Part shown: piece by piece, positions 50,374 through 58,627 of the stretch
How the letters are laid out: every line of letters begins with the position of its first letter
Numbering within the stretch: the stretch's first letter is position 1
Made by a program: the position numbers and the translations under genes
Source: Bryobacterales bacterium
GTDB taxonomy: Bacteria; Acidobacteriota; Terriglobia; Bryobacterales; Bryobacteraceae
DNA: 64,000 nt
Direction: 5' to 3'
Assembly (NCBI GenBank): GCA_020852175.1
Contig: JADZBH010000033.1
Span: 1 to 64,000, forward strand
Notes under the pieces: model-generated
What the model saw: only the letters and a program-made list of their open reading frames with translations
Database searches by the model: none
What the model was told of the DNA's origin: nothing

Positions 50374-52004
50374 GCGCGGCCCGTGGCCAGGTTGCGGAAC
50401 TCATCCTTGCGGCCGCTGGGCCACTGAACGGTGACGCGGGCAATGCTGTCGCGGCGGCCGGCGCCGAAGTGAACGGTGCGTTCGGACTGCGACAGATAAC
50501 TGGAGCCGGAGCGCACCATGGCGGTTTGCACGATGCCCCGGTCATCCAGTCCGACGATGGCGCCAATGGCATCGCGGTTGGAGCGGCGGCCTTCGAGATG
50601 GAAGCGGATCGCGTGGCGGCCAGGGGCGGCCGCGGTGCGGAAGAGCGCGGGCGGGCCGCCGTTCGTGGTGAACAGGAGGTCAAGGCTGCCGTCGCGATTG
50701 AAGTCGCCCGCCGCGAGTCCCCGCGCGACACGGGGCGTGGCGAACTCCGGTCCGGCCTGTGGGGCGATGTCGCGATAGCTTCCAGCGCCCGACGGGACGA
50801 AGAGGTGAGGCGGCTGCGCATGGCCGACATCGCGGCGAATGTGGCGCACGGTGTCGTCGATGTGGCCATTGGCGACGATGAGGGCGGGTGAGCCCCCCAG
50901 GTCCAGGTCGGCGAACAGGCAGCCAAAGCCGAGCGTGGTGCGGGAAGGCCCTGCGATGCCGGAACGGACCGCGGTGTCCTCGTAACGGTGGGAGCCTGTG
51001 CGCTGGTAGAAGCCGATGCGCTCGTTGTCGAAGTTGGTGACGGCGATGGAGGGATAGGGTGAGCCGTCGAGCCAGGCGGCATCGGCGCCCATGCCGGCTC
51101 GCGCCTTGCCGTCCTCGCTGAAAGCGACGTTATAGGCAAGGCCCTGCTCCTCGAAGCGGCCGTCGCGCTGGTTCACATAGAGCTTGTTGGGGCGCGTGTC
51201 GTTGGCCACGAACAGGTCGGGCCAACCGTCGCCATTGATGTCGAGCAGAGCCACGCCGAGGGACTTCGAGGTAGGGTCGAAAATCCCGCTCCGCGCTGTG
51301 ACGTCCTCGAACGTGCCGTTGCCGCGGTTGCGGAAGAGCCAGCAGGTGGCGCCGCGGTAGGCTTCCGGCGTGCAGTAGGATTTGTTCCGGCCGTCCAGTG
51401 CGCAAAAGATGTCCCGCGCCGGAGACCATTGGACGTAGTTGCAGACGAAGAGGTCGAGCAGGCCGTCGCGGTCGTAATCGAACCAGAGAGCCGAAGTGGA
51501 GAACGACTCGCGTCCCAGCAGTCCGGCACGGGCCGTGACATCGACGAAACGGCCTCGTCCATTGTTGTGGAGAAGGCGGCTCTGGCCCACGCAGGAAAGA
51601 AAGAGATCGGGGAAGCCGTCGTTGTCGAAGTCGCCCACGGCTACGCCCATGCCGTAGAGTTCGAGATCCAGCCCCGCCGCGCGCGTGACATCGGTGAAGG
51701 TGCCGTCGCGGTTGTTGCGGAACAGGGCGGGCGTGGAGCGGCGGCGGCGGTGGCCGGGCCAGTCACAGCCGTTCATGAGGAGAATGTCGAGCCAGCCATC
51801 GTTGTCGTAATCGAGGAAGGCGCAACCGGGGCCGAGGGTTTCGGGCAGGAATTTAGCCCCATAGGCGCCGGTGTTGTGCCGGAACGCGCCGAGCCCGGCG
51901 GCCTGGGTGGCATCGGCGAGAGTGAAAGCCGGCCCGGCGGCCGAAGCAAGCGCCGGGGCGAGACCCAAGGCCAGCAAGTCCCGCCGGGACAGGGCGGCGT
52001 TCAC
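50325..52004 (-). CDS. Exported CRTAC1-family FG-GAP/ASPIC-UnbV protein
   Basis: The 559-aa protein has a Tat signal (SRRDLLALGLAPALASA) and at least five FG-GAP/VCBS calcium-binding repeats with DxDxDG cores: DYDNDGWLDILL, DFDNDGFPDLFL, DYDRDGLLDLFV, DINGDGWPDLFV and DFNRDGSLDLLF. A C-terminal ASPIC/UnbV domain follows (SNRDAIGAIVGL, VRSGSSYLSQSERTVHFGAG, VTVQWPSGRK). It would form an extracellular or periplasmic beta-propeller. It starts at GTG 52004, overlapping the stop of a NarL-type response regulator gene (GTGA), and is the third gene of a fully coupled kinase-regulator-propeller operon. That linkage hints at a sensory or co-regulated surface role. Confidence 0.9.
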   Translation of the reverse strand: MNAALSRRDLLALGLAPALASAAGPAFTLADATQAAGLGAFRHNTGAYGAKFLPETLGPGCAFLDYDNDGWLDILLMNGCDWPGHRRRRSTPALFRNNRDGTFTDVTRAAGLDLELYGMGVAVGDFDNDGFPDLFLSCVGQSRLLHNNGRGRFVDVTARAGLLGRESFSTSALWFDYDRDGLLDLFVCNYVQWSPARDIFCALDGRNKSYCTPEAYRGATCWLFRNRGNGTFEDVTARSGIFDPTSKSLGVALLDINGDGWPDLFVANDTRPNKLYVNQRDGRFEEQGLAYNVAFSEDGKARAGMGADAAWLDGSPYPSIAVTNFDNERIGFYQRTGSHRYEDTAVRSGIAGPSRTTLGFGCLFADLDLGGSPALIVANGHIDDTVRHIRRDVGHAQPPHLFVPSGAGSYRDIAPQAGPEFATPRVARGLAAGDFNRDGSLDLLFTTNGGPPALFRTAAAPGRHAIRFHLEGRRSNRDAIGAIVGLDDRGIVQTAMVRSGSSYLSQSERTVHFGAGRRDSIARVTVQWPSGRKDEFRNLATGRAYRCVEGESPRVLDRF

Positions 52005-52624
52005 GGCAACCCCACCAGCCCATGGCGGACGGCGTAGGCGGCCAGCTCGGCGGCGTTATGAATGTCGAGGCGGTCCATGATGTTGGTGCGGTGCACGCCG
52101 ACGGTGTTCACGCTGACGCCGAGAATGACGGCGATCTCCCTGTTCGATTTGCCGGCGACGATCAGCTGGAGCACCTCGAGTTCGCGAGGCGTGAGCGTGC
52201 GCTGCGCCGTGCGCACGGGAGGTTCGGGCAGCGAGCGGTCGAGCACGCGCTCGCCGGCGGCCACTTTGCGGATCGCCTCGACCAGTTCCAGATCGAGGGC
52301 GCTTTTCAGAAGGTAACCGGCGGCGCCCGCTTCGAAGGCGTTGGCGACGTAAACGGGTTCGCTGTGCATGCTGAGGATCAGGATGCGGGCCTCGCGGCGT
52401 GAGGCCAGAAGCTTGCGGGCCAGAGCCGGGCCGTTCATGCCGGGCAGGGCGTAGTCGAGGACGATGACGTCGGGCACGAGGCTCGCCGCGAGCGCTTCGG
52501 CTTCGACGCCGTCACTGGCTTCACCGACGACGGAAAGTCCCGGCTCATCCTCGATGAGGCGCCGGAAGCCGCGCCGGACAAGCGCGTGGTCGTCGATGAG
52601 CAGAACGGTGATGGAATCCTTCAT
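52001..52624 (-). CDS. NarL/LuxR-family response regulator
   Basis: The 207-aa regulator has a receiver domain with LLIDDHALVRRGFRRL, phosphoacceptor Asp57 (VIVLDYALPGMNG), LILSMHSE and Lys in GYLLKSALD. The LuxR helix-turn-helix (about 142-200) is LTPRELEVLQLIVAGKSNREIAVILGVSVNTVGVHRTNIMDRLDI. It is the output of the histidine kinase encoded just upstream, with an ATGA overlap (52621-52624), and overlaps the CRTAC1 gene by 4 bp downstream. Confidence 0.94.
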   Translation of the reverse strand: MKDSITVLLIDDHALVRRGFRRLIEDEPGLSVVGEASDGVEAEALAASLVPDVIVLDYALPGMNGPALARKLLASRREARILILSMHSEPVYVANAFEAGAAGYLLKSALDLELVEAIRKVAAGERVLDRSLPEPPVRTAQRTLTPRELEVLQLIVAGKSNREIAVILGVSVNTVGVHRTNIMDRLDIHNAAELAAYAVRHGLVGLP

Positions 52625-53970
52625 AGGGGTTCAGGTTGGGCCGCCAGTGGAAGTTTCAGCCGCACGAGAGTGCCGCCCAGAGGAGCAGACAGAAGATCCA
52701 GACTGCCGCCGATCAGTCGAGCGCGTTCCCTCATGCCAGCCAGTCCGACTCCCGAGCCGGAGGGGGCGGCGGGCAGTCCGCGGCCTGCGTCCTCCACCTC
52801 CAGGATCGCGTGTCCGGCGTCGCGGCGGATGCGGACCTCGGCCGTGGGCGAACCGGAGTGCCGGACGACGTTATTCAACGCCTCCTGCAGCACTCGGAAG
52901 ACATGGATGGCCGAGGCGGCGGGAAGATCGAAGCCGTGCGCGGGCGGCGTGTAATGGATGTCGAGTCCCGTTTGGCGTTCGACGACGGGCAGATACCAGC
53001 CGACCGTCGCCAGCAGTCCGGACTCCTGCAGGATGACGGGCTGCAAGGATTGCGACAGGCCGCGCACCTTGTCGAGAGCCTCCTGGGCGACCGACTGAAG
53101 CTCGGCGAGGCCATCGGCGAGTTCCGTATCCTGCCGCGCGGCGGCCTGGCGCCCGGTGCGGCGGGCCATGAGTCCGATGGCGGTAAGGATCTGGCCGAAT
53201 TCATCGTGCAACTCGCGGGAGACCGAACGCAGCGTCTCCTCCTGCGCGGTGATGAGGCGGCGCGACAGCGTGGAGCGCTGGGCGGAGAGTTCCGTGATGC
53301 GATGGAAGAGACGCCGGTTAAAGACAATCGCCAGCGTGCCGGTGAAGAGAATCAAGGCGAGCATGGCGGCGAGAAACAGGTAAGCGTTGCGCTGGACGCG
53401 GGCGTGAATGCCGGCCACCTGTTGGGCGGCGCGCTGGCCGGCCTCGTTGTTGTGAACCAGGCGGCGGGCGATCTGGGAGGCGATGGCATCGCGGCGCGGC
53501 TGGAGCGAGTCGCGGATCTGGCGCAGGGCCTCGCGCTCGGCATCGCCGCCCGGACGGGACTGTTCGAGCGCACGGTCAAACGCGGACCAGAACTGCGCGA
53601 GCGAGGAAGTAACCTGCGCTCCGGCATCGGGGGGGGCGCTGGAATCCAACGCGGCCTCACTGCGCAGCGCGTCGTCGAGATCGCGGCGGATGCGTCCGAG
53701 GGGTGCTGACCAGGCGGCCAGCGGATACGGCTCGTTGCGGTCCAGCATGTCGCGCATGGCCAGAGCGAGTTCGTTCAAGTTGTCCTGGATGCGGAGGAGT
53801 TGCAGGGAAGCCCGGCGATACCGGTCGACAAGCCGCTCCTGAAGGTCGCGCATGGTGGCGAGTTGATGAGAGGTGTAGACGGAATAAATGACGACAGCGA
53901 GCAGAGCTACGCTCAAACCACCCAGCAACGCGGGCGTGGGGGAGGGGACTCGCTCGTTTCCAGCCTGCAC
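52621..53970 (-). CDS. Membrane sensor histidine kinase, NarX/DesK (HisKA_3) type
   Basis: The 449-aa kinase has two membrane helices (about 13-35 and 196-218) around a helical periplasmic sensor of 160 residues resembling four-helix CHASE3/MCP-type domains. HisKA_3 carries His255 (SVSRELHDEFGQILTAIGLM), and the HATPase_c domain has N box LQEALNNVVRHSG and G boxes EDAGRGLP and GVGLAGMRERARLIGGSL. It starts at GTG 53970; a TATTCT box ends 9 nt before the GTG and no Shine-Dalgarno sequence is visible. Its stop overlaps the response regulator start by 4 bp. Confidence 0.92.
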   Translation of the reverse strand: MQAGNERVPSPTPALLGGLSVALLAVVIYSVYTSHQLATMRDLQERLVDRYRRASLQLLRIQDNLNELALAMRDMLDRNEPYPLAAWSAPLGRIRRDLDDALRSEAALDSSAPPDAGAQVTSSLAQFWSAFDRALEQSRPGGDAEREALRQIRDSLQPRRDAIASQIARRLVHNNEAGQRAAQQVAGIHARVQRNAYLFLAAMLALILFTGTLAIVFNRRLFHRITELSAQRSTLSRRLITAQEETLRSVSRELHDEFGQILTAIGLMARRTGRQAAARQDTELADGLAELQSVAQEALDKVRGLSQSLQPVILQESGLLATVGWYLPVVERQTGLDIHYTPPAHGFDLPAASAIHVFRVLQEALNNVVRHSGSPTAEVRIRRDAGHAILEVEDAGRGLPAAPSGSGVGLAGMRERARLIGGSLDLLSAPLGGTLVRLKLPLAAQPEPL

Positions 53971-54089
53971 GTGGAGGAAAGAATAGCAAAGGCGGCGGGC
54001 ACTGGCGCGGTCCGGGAGCGTTCAGCAGGCTGGAGTGACGGCCGTATCGAGGGCAGAGAGCAGCGGCGGCGCTGCGTACACTGGGTCTG

Positions 54090-55034
54090 ATGGCGGAGCT
54101 AGGCTTTGGAACGGCCACATTGGGGCGCGAGACGGACGAGGAGGAGTCGTTCTGGCTTCTGGATGCGGCCTATGAGATGGGCATCCGGCACTTTGACACG
54201 GCCGAAGCCTATGGCGGCGGCAACGCGCGCGCCTACCGTAAGAGCGCGCTGGGCGTCGATGACGTGCGCGAGGCGACGGGCGTGATGCACTCCTCGGAAA
54301 TTCTGCTGGGGCGCTGGCAGCGACAGCGGGGCGTGCGGCATGGAATCACGCTGGCGACGAAGGTATCGAGCGGATACCGCGCCGCTCAAGTGGAAACGGC
54401 GCTGGCGCGCAGCCTGGAGCGTCTGCAAACGGACACGGCAGATGTCTACTACCTGCATTCGATTCCGAAGGACGTGCCGTTGGATGAGCCGTTGGGCGCG
54501 TTGGATGCGGCCTGCGCGCGCGGACGGATCGGCGCCCTTGGCGTGAGCAACGCCACGGGCGGGCAACTGGCCCATGCCGCGCGAGCGGCGGCGAGGCTCC
54601 GTTACTGCCAGAACGCGTACAACCTTGTGCAGTGCGGGCAGGCGCGGGATGCACTGGCTTACAGCGTGGCAAACGGCATCGAGTTCGTGGCCTACAGTCC
54701 GTTGGCGGCGGGGTTTCTCACGGGCAAGTACGGGTTGCGCGGCGAACGCCGGATTCCCCGGACGCGTTTCGACGTCATTCCGGCGCACGAGGATATCTAC
54801 TGCCAGGACGAAGGCTTTCAGGCGCTGGCCCGGTTGGAGGCCGTTTCGGAACGCACCGGCGTTCCAAAACACATATTGGCGCTTTCGTGGGTGCTGCGGC
54901 AGCCGGGGATCGGCCTGGTGCTGGTGGGCGCGACGCGTCGGGAACATCTGGACAACGCGGCGCTGGCCGCGGCGCTGGAGTTGAACGAAGAGACCGCCGG
55001 GCAGTTATCGCCAGCCGGGGAGGCGAGGGCATGA
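54090..55034 (+). CDS. Aldo/keto reductase
   Basis: The 314-aa TIM-barrel oxidoreductase has the full catalytic tetrad: Asp36 and Tyr41 (HFDTAEAYGGG), Lys91 (LATKVSSG) and His123 (YYLHSIPKD). NADPH-binding residues lie in VAYSPLAAGFLTGK and LVLVGATRREHLDNAA. It starts at ATG 54090, 7 nt after a TACACT box and without a Shine-Dalgarno sequence, so the message may be leaderless. It overlaps the M24 peptidase gene by 4 bp (ATGA), which suggests a shared pathway, possibly reduction of an aldehyde or sugar derivative. Confidence 0.92.
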   Translation: MAELGFGTATLGRETDEEESFWLLDAAYEMGIRHFDTAEAYGGGNARAYRKSALGVDDVREATGVMHSSEILLGRWQRQRGVRHGITLATKVSSGYRAAQVETALARSLERLQTDTADVYYLHSIPKDVPLDEPLGALDAACARGRIGALGVSNATGGQLAHAARAAARLRYCQNAYNLVQCGQARDALAYSVANGIEFVAYSPLAAGFLTGKYGLRGERRIPRTRFDVIPAHEDIYCQDEGFQALARLEAVSERTGVPKHILALSWVLRQPGIGLVLVGATRREHLDNAALAAALELNEETAGQLSPAGEARA

Positions 55035-56152
55035 TCCGGCCGTTGTTGACCGAGGCGGGATGCCTGCGCCGGCAGGCTCTGTTGCGCGAGGCGATGGAGC
55101 GGTCCGGATGGGATCTGTTCCTCACCGGGAATCCGCGCACGATTTATACCTTCACGGCCGCGCTCGTTCCGCTGGAGCAGCCCGCGTTGCTGCTGGCCGA
55201 CACGCGGGGCGGCTCGCTGCTGCTGGCGCCAGCGGCAGCCGGGGCGTTCGTGACGGAAATCGCGGACGTGCCCGTGTACTCGCCGGTGCGGCCGGTTGTC
55301 AGCCCCATTCTGGACGCGGCGTCGATGCTGCGGGCACGGTTGCCGGACGGGCGGCAACGGATGGGCGTGGAGCTTGCATCCACTCCGGCGGCGGCGTTGG
55401 CCGGATTGGGCGAGCGCGTGACGGTCGAGGATGCCACGCTGGCGGTGCTCGAGTTGCGGAGAACCAAGCAGGAAGATGAAGGAGCCGAGATTCGTCGCGG
55501 CCTCGCGCTGAACGCGATCGCCTACGATGCCGCGCGGAGGACCATCCGGCCCGGTCTTTCCGAGCTCGAGTTACACGCGGCGATGAGCCTGGCCGTGGCT
55601 GGCGAATTGGGCACGGCGATTCCGCTGGCGGGGGACTTTGCCTGCGGAATGCGGTCGTTGAAAGAAGGCGGTGCGCCGGTATCACGCGTGATCCGGCAGG
55701 GAGAGTTGTGCGTACTGGATCTGTTTATAGCGCCTGCCTACTATTTCGGCGACACCTGCCGCACCTTCTGCGCGGGCACGCCGGACGCCGCGCAGTTGGA
55801 AGCCTGGCGGCTGGTGCGCGACGTGCTGTTGCGTACCTCTGAAACATTGCGGCCGGGAGTGAGGGCGGCGGAGTTTTACGAAGGTGTGCGGGCCGCGCTG
55901 GATGCCGGTCCGGTGGCGCGCGGCACCTTCTGGCATCATGCCGGGCACGGCATTGGCTGCCAGGGCCACGAGGCGCCGCGCCTGATTCCGGAAAGTCCTG
56001 ACGTGGTGCGCGAAGGGGACATCATCGCGGTGGAACCTGCCGTGTACGTAGAGGCGCTACGGGGCGGTCTGCGCCTGGAGAATACGTTCCAGGTGGGCGC
56101 GGCGGGCGCCGTAAGCCTGTTCGACTATCCGCTGGACCTCGATCTGCTTTAG
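55031..56152 (+). CDS. M24-family metallopeptidase (Xaa-Pro aminopeptidase/creatinase-like)
   Basis: The 373-aa protein has the N-terminal creatinase-like domain (about 1-135) and the pita-bread catalytic domain. The five metal ligands are visible: Asp near 230 and Asp near 241 (CVLDLFIAPAYYFGDTCRTF), His near 305 (WHHAGHGIGCQGHE), Glu near 335 (IIAVEPAVYV) and Glu near 350 (LRLENTFQV). Start is ATG 55031, overlapping the aldo/keto reductase stop; a longer frame back to 54632 lies wholly inside that gene. It would cleave X-Pro dipeptides or hydrolyse small amidino compounds. It ends in a 4-bp convergent overlap with the amidohydrolase gene. Confidence 0.9.
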   Translation: MIRPLLTEAGCLRRQALLREAMERSGWDLFLTGNPRTIYTFTAALVPLEQPALLLADTRGGSLLLAPAAAGAFVTEIADVPVYSPVRPVVSPILDAASMLRARLPDGRQRMGVELASTPAAALAGLGERVTVEDATLAVLELRRTKQEDEGAEIRRGLALNAIAYDAARRTIRPGLSELELHAAMSLAVAGELGTAIPLAGDFACGMRSLKEGGAPVSRVIRQGELCVLDLFIAPAYYFGDTCRTFCAGTPDAAQLEAWRLVRDVLLRTSETLRPGVRAAEFYEGVRAALDAGPVARGTFWHHAGHGIGCQGHEAPRLIPESPDVVREGDIIAVEPAVYVEALRGGLRLENTFQVGAAGAVSLFDYPLDLDLL

Positions 56153-56994
56153 CCGAGACCGAGAATCCGCAGCGAATCGCGGTGGATCATGGCTTCGATC
56201 TGGTCCTCGTTCAGGCGTGGCAGGTTGGTGCCTTCCACCATCCTGTTCAGCCCGCGAATGCCCGCGATGCTGGCGTCGGCGGTGGTGAAGGGGTAGTCGG
56301 TACCGAACAGAACCTTGTTCCACACGCCGTACTCCTGCACGAGCATGAGCGAATGATAGAGCTGGAAAGGCCGGTAGTGCAGCGCGGAGATGTCGGCGTA
56401 GACATTGGCGTGCTTGCGGATGACCACGGCGCATTCCCCTTCGTAGGGGTGGCTCAAATGGGCCATGATGATGCGCACTTCGGGAAAACGGATGGCGACC
56501 GTATCGAGGTGGCGGGGCAACGTGTATTCCAGCGGCGCCTTGTCGATGAACGTGGTGCCCGTGTGCAGCAGCACGGGCAGTTGATGCTTCGTGGCGTAGT
56601 GCCACAGGTCATCGAGTCCGGGCGAGGCGGGCGAGAAACCGGCGTACATGGAGAGCAGCTTGATGCCGCGCAGTTTCAGGTTCCGGTGGCCTTCCTCCAA
56701 TTCGTCGCGCCAGCCGGGTTGCGTCGGGTCCACGGAGAGGAAGCCAATCAGCTTTTCGGGCTGCCGGGCGGCGTAGGCAGCCACCTCGTGATCGGGCACC
56801 CAGAGGCCGGACAGCTTGGCCTTGCCGCCAAACACGATGGTTCTATCCACTGTGCCGGCCGTGGCCGCGTACTCTTCCCAGCGCACGGTGAGATCGGTTT
56901 CGACGCCGTTGCGGGCGCGTTTGGACTGTTCCTTGAAATCCTCGGAGAAATGTTCGGGATAGCGGAAAAAGTGGCTGTGTACGTCGACGATCAT
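56149..56994 (-). CDS. Amidohydrolase-family protein (amidohydrolase_2)
   Basis: The 281-aa TIM-barrel protein begins with the metal-binding MIVDVHSHFF (HxH). It continues with GIKLLSMYAGFSPASP near 110, LLHTGTTFID near 145 (His), IIMAHLSHPYEGE near 178 (His) and LFGTDYPFTTAD near 232 (catalytic Asp). Family members are decarboxylases or hydrolases of aromatic or lactone substrates such as ACMSD and 2-pyrone-4,6-dicarbaxylate hydrolase. ATG 56994 has AGGAAG about 5 nt upstream. It is divergent from the D-aminoacylase gene across a 133-bp gap holding an 18-bp palindrome. Confidence 0.88.
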   Translation of the reverse strand: MIVDVHSHFFRYPEHFSEDFKEQSKRARNGVETDLTVRWEEYAATAGTVDRTIVFGGKAKLSGLWVPDHEVAAYAARQPEKLIGFLSVDPTQPGWRDELEEGHRNLKLRGIKLLSMYAGFSPASPGLDDLWHYATKHQLPVLLHTGTTFIDKAPLEYTLPRHLDTVAIRFPEVRIIMAHLSHPYEGECAVVIRKHANVYADISALHYRPFQLYHSLMLVQEYGVWNKVLFGTDYPFTTADASIAGIRGLNRMVEGTNLPRLNEDQIEAMIHRDSLRILGLG

Positions 56995-57031
56995 TGAGCT
57001 TCCTGGAGCTACCCTAGCACGGCGGGGGTGA

Positions 57032-57049
57032 GGAGGCGCCGGCGCCTCC
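57032..57049. repeat. 18-bp perfect palindrome in a divergent intergenic region
   Basis: GGAGGCGCCGGCGCCTCC is its own reverse complement over 18 bp. It lies 37 bp from the amidohydrolase start and about 79 bp from the D-aminoacylase start. It is placed as an operator serving both genes could be, but no regulator gene adjoins it, and GC-rich palindromes also arise by chance or as mRNA hairpins. Confidence 0.45.
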
Positions 57050-57127
57050 GCGGTTGATTCAGCGGGCTGAACCCTTACTCAGCACGTTTCTGGCGGCTTC
57101 GGGCGCGAGTTGCGATACTCGTCACCA

Positions 57128-58627
57128 GTGCTTCTGTTTTCCGGTGCGGCCATCTTCGATGGAAGCGGCGCGCCCGCGTTTCCAGGCCATGTGCTGGTGG
57201 AGAGCGGACGCATCGAATCGGTTCACCGCGCGCCCGTGCCGGGCGAACATACGGTGATCGATTGCCGCGGCCTTGCCCTGGCCCCCGGTTTCATCGATAT
57301 TCACAGCCACTCGGATTTGAAGTTGTTGGAGTGCGACCACGCCAAGACGGAGCAGGGAGTGACGGCCGAGGTGGTGGGCAACTGCGGATTTTCGGCGTTT
57401 CCTTCCGGGGGCCGCGCGGCGGCGGTGCGCGAATACGGCAATGCGATTCTGAACGGCGGAGATGCCGTGTGGGAGTACGGATCGGCGAAGGCGTATCTGG
57501 GCGAGGCGTCGCGGCGGGCGAAAGATTGTGCCGTGGAGACGTTGATCGGCCATGGAACGCTGCGGACGGCGGTGGCCGGCAGCAAGCAGGGAGCTTTGAC
57601 GGCGGCGGAGATGGACCGCTTGCTGGGACTGTTGCGCGAAGCCTTTGAAGGCGGGGCCATCGGCATCAGCACGGGCCTGATGTACGCGCCCGGATCGAGC
57701 GCGCCGAGGGAAGAATTGCTGGCCCTCTGCCGGATGGCGGCATCAAAGGGGAAGATCCATACGACCCACATGCGCAGCTATTCCGACGATCTGCATCACT
57801 CGATCGAGGAGCAACTGGCGCTGGCGCGGGAGGCAGGTTGCCGTCTGCAGATCTCACATTTGCAGGCTGTTGGGAGGCGTAACTGGGACAAGCAGGCCCG
57901 CGTTTTGGAACGGTTGCTGGAAGCCCGCGCGCAGGGCGTCGACGTGGAATTCGACTCGTATCCGTACCTGGCCGGCAGCACCGTGATGACGCAACTGCTG
58001 CCGCAGTGGACGCTGGAAGGCGGCACGGCGGCGCTGGTGCGCCGGTTGCATGAAGGACCCTCGCGTGAGCGCATTCTCGCGGAGATGCGCGAGGCGATGC
58101 CGCAGAGGTGGAGCGACATTGTCGTGGCGGGCATCGAGTCGCGCGAGAACCATCCGATGACGGGACGCACCATCGAAGACCTGGCTTTGGAACGGACTAT
58201 GGCGCCCGCGGAGTTCGCGCTCGACCTGCTGGCGGCGCACCAGGGGCGCGTCAGCATCGTTTCCTTCAACCAGAGCGATGAGAACCTGCGGGCGTTGCTG
58301 ACGCACCCTCTGTGTACGGTGATCAGCGACGGCTTCTACGTGAACGGGCGGCCCCATCCGCGACTGTACGGCACGTTTCCTTCGTTGCTTGGCGAGATGA
58401 GCCGGGAACGCGGCTGGCTGCCGATGGCCGATGCCGTGCGGCGCATCACCTCCAAGCCGGCGGCGCGTTTCGGCCTGAAACAGCGCGGCCTCATCGAAGC
58501 GGGGTACTTCGCGGACCTGGTGCTGTTCGATCCCGCCGCGATCGCCAGCCGCGCGACGTATGAGAGCCCCCGGCAGAGCCCCGCGGGCGTGCGCGCCGTG
58601 TACCGCCAAGGCCGGGCCGTGCTTTAA
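57128..58627 (+). CDS. N-acyl-D-amino-acid deacylase (D-aminoacylase)
   Basis: The 499-aa amidohydrolase-superfamily enzyme has the small beta-sandwich (AAIFDGSGAPAFPGHVLVESGRI) and barrel. Metal-site motifs are HxH in FIDIHSHSDLKL (about 62), the bridging Cys in VVGNCGFSAFP (about 89), IGISTGLMYAPGS, IHTTHMRSYSDD and LQISHLQAVGRRNWDK. The C-terminal FADLVLFDP is also typical. I start at GTG 57128, where the fold begins; a TTG at 57110 would add six residues. A GATACT box lies 8 nt upstream. It frees D-amino acids from N-acyl forms, such as peptidoglycan-derived compounds. It is convergent with the ROK gene (4-bp overlap). Confidence 0.9.
   Translation: MLLFSGAAIFDGSGAPAFPGHVLVESGRIESVHRAPVPGEHTVIDCRGLALAPGFIDIHSHSDLKLLECDHAKTEQGVTAEVVGNCGFSAFPSGGRAAAVREYGNAILNGGDAVWEYGSAKAYLGEASRRAKDCAVETLIGHGTLRTAVAGSKQGALTAAEMDRLLGLLREAFEGGAIGISTGLMYAPGSSAPREELLALCRMAASKGKIHTTHMRSYSDDLHHSIEEQLALAREAGCRLQISHLQAVGRRNWDKQARVLERLLEARAQGVDVEFDSYPYLAGSTVMTQLLPQWTLEGGTAALVRRLHEGPSRERILAEMREAMPQRWSDIVVAGIESRENHPMTGRTIEDLALERTMAPAEFALDLLAAHQGRVSIVSFNQSDENLRALLTHPLCTVISDGFYVNGRPHPRLYGTFPSLLGEMSRERGWLPMADAVRRITSKPAARFGLKQRGLIEAGYFADLVLFDPAAIASRATYESPRQSPAGVRAVYRQGRAVL

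Noticed and set aside
54632..55030. N-terminal extension of the M24 peptidase to 506 aa
   Set aside because: The extension lies inside the aldo/keto reductase gene in another frame; ATG 55031 with ATGA overlap is the natural start.
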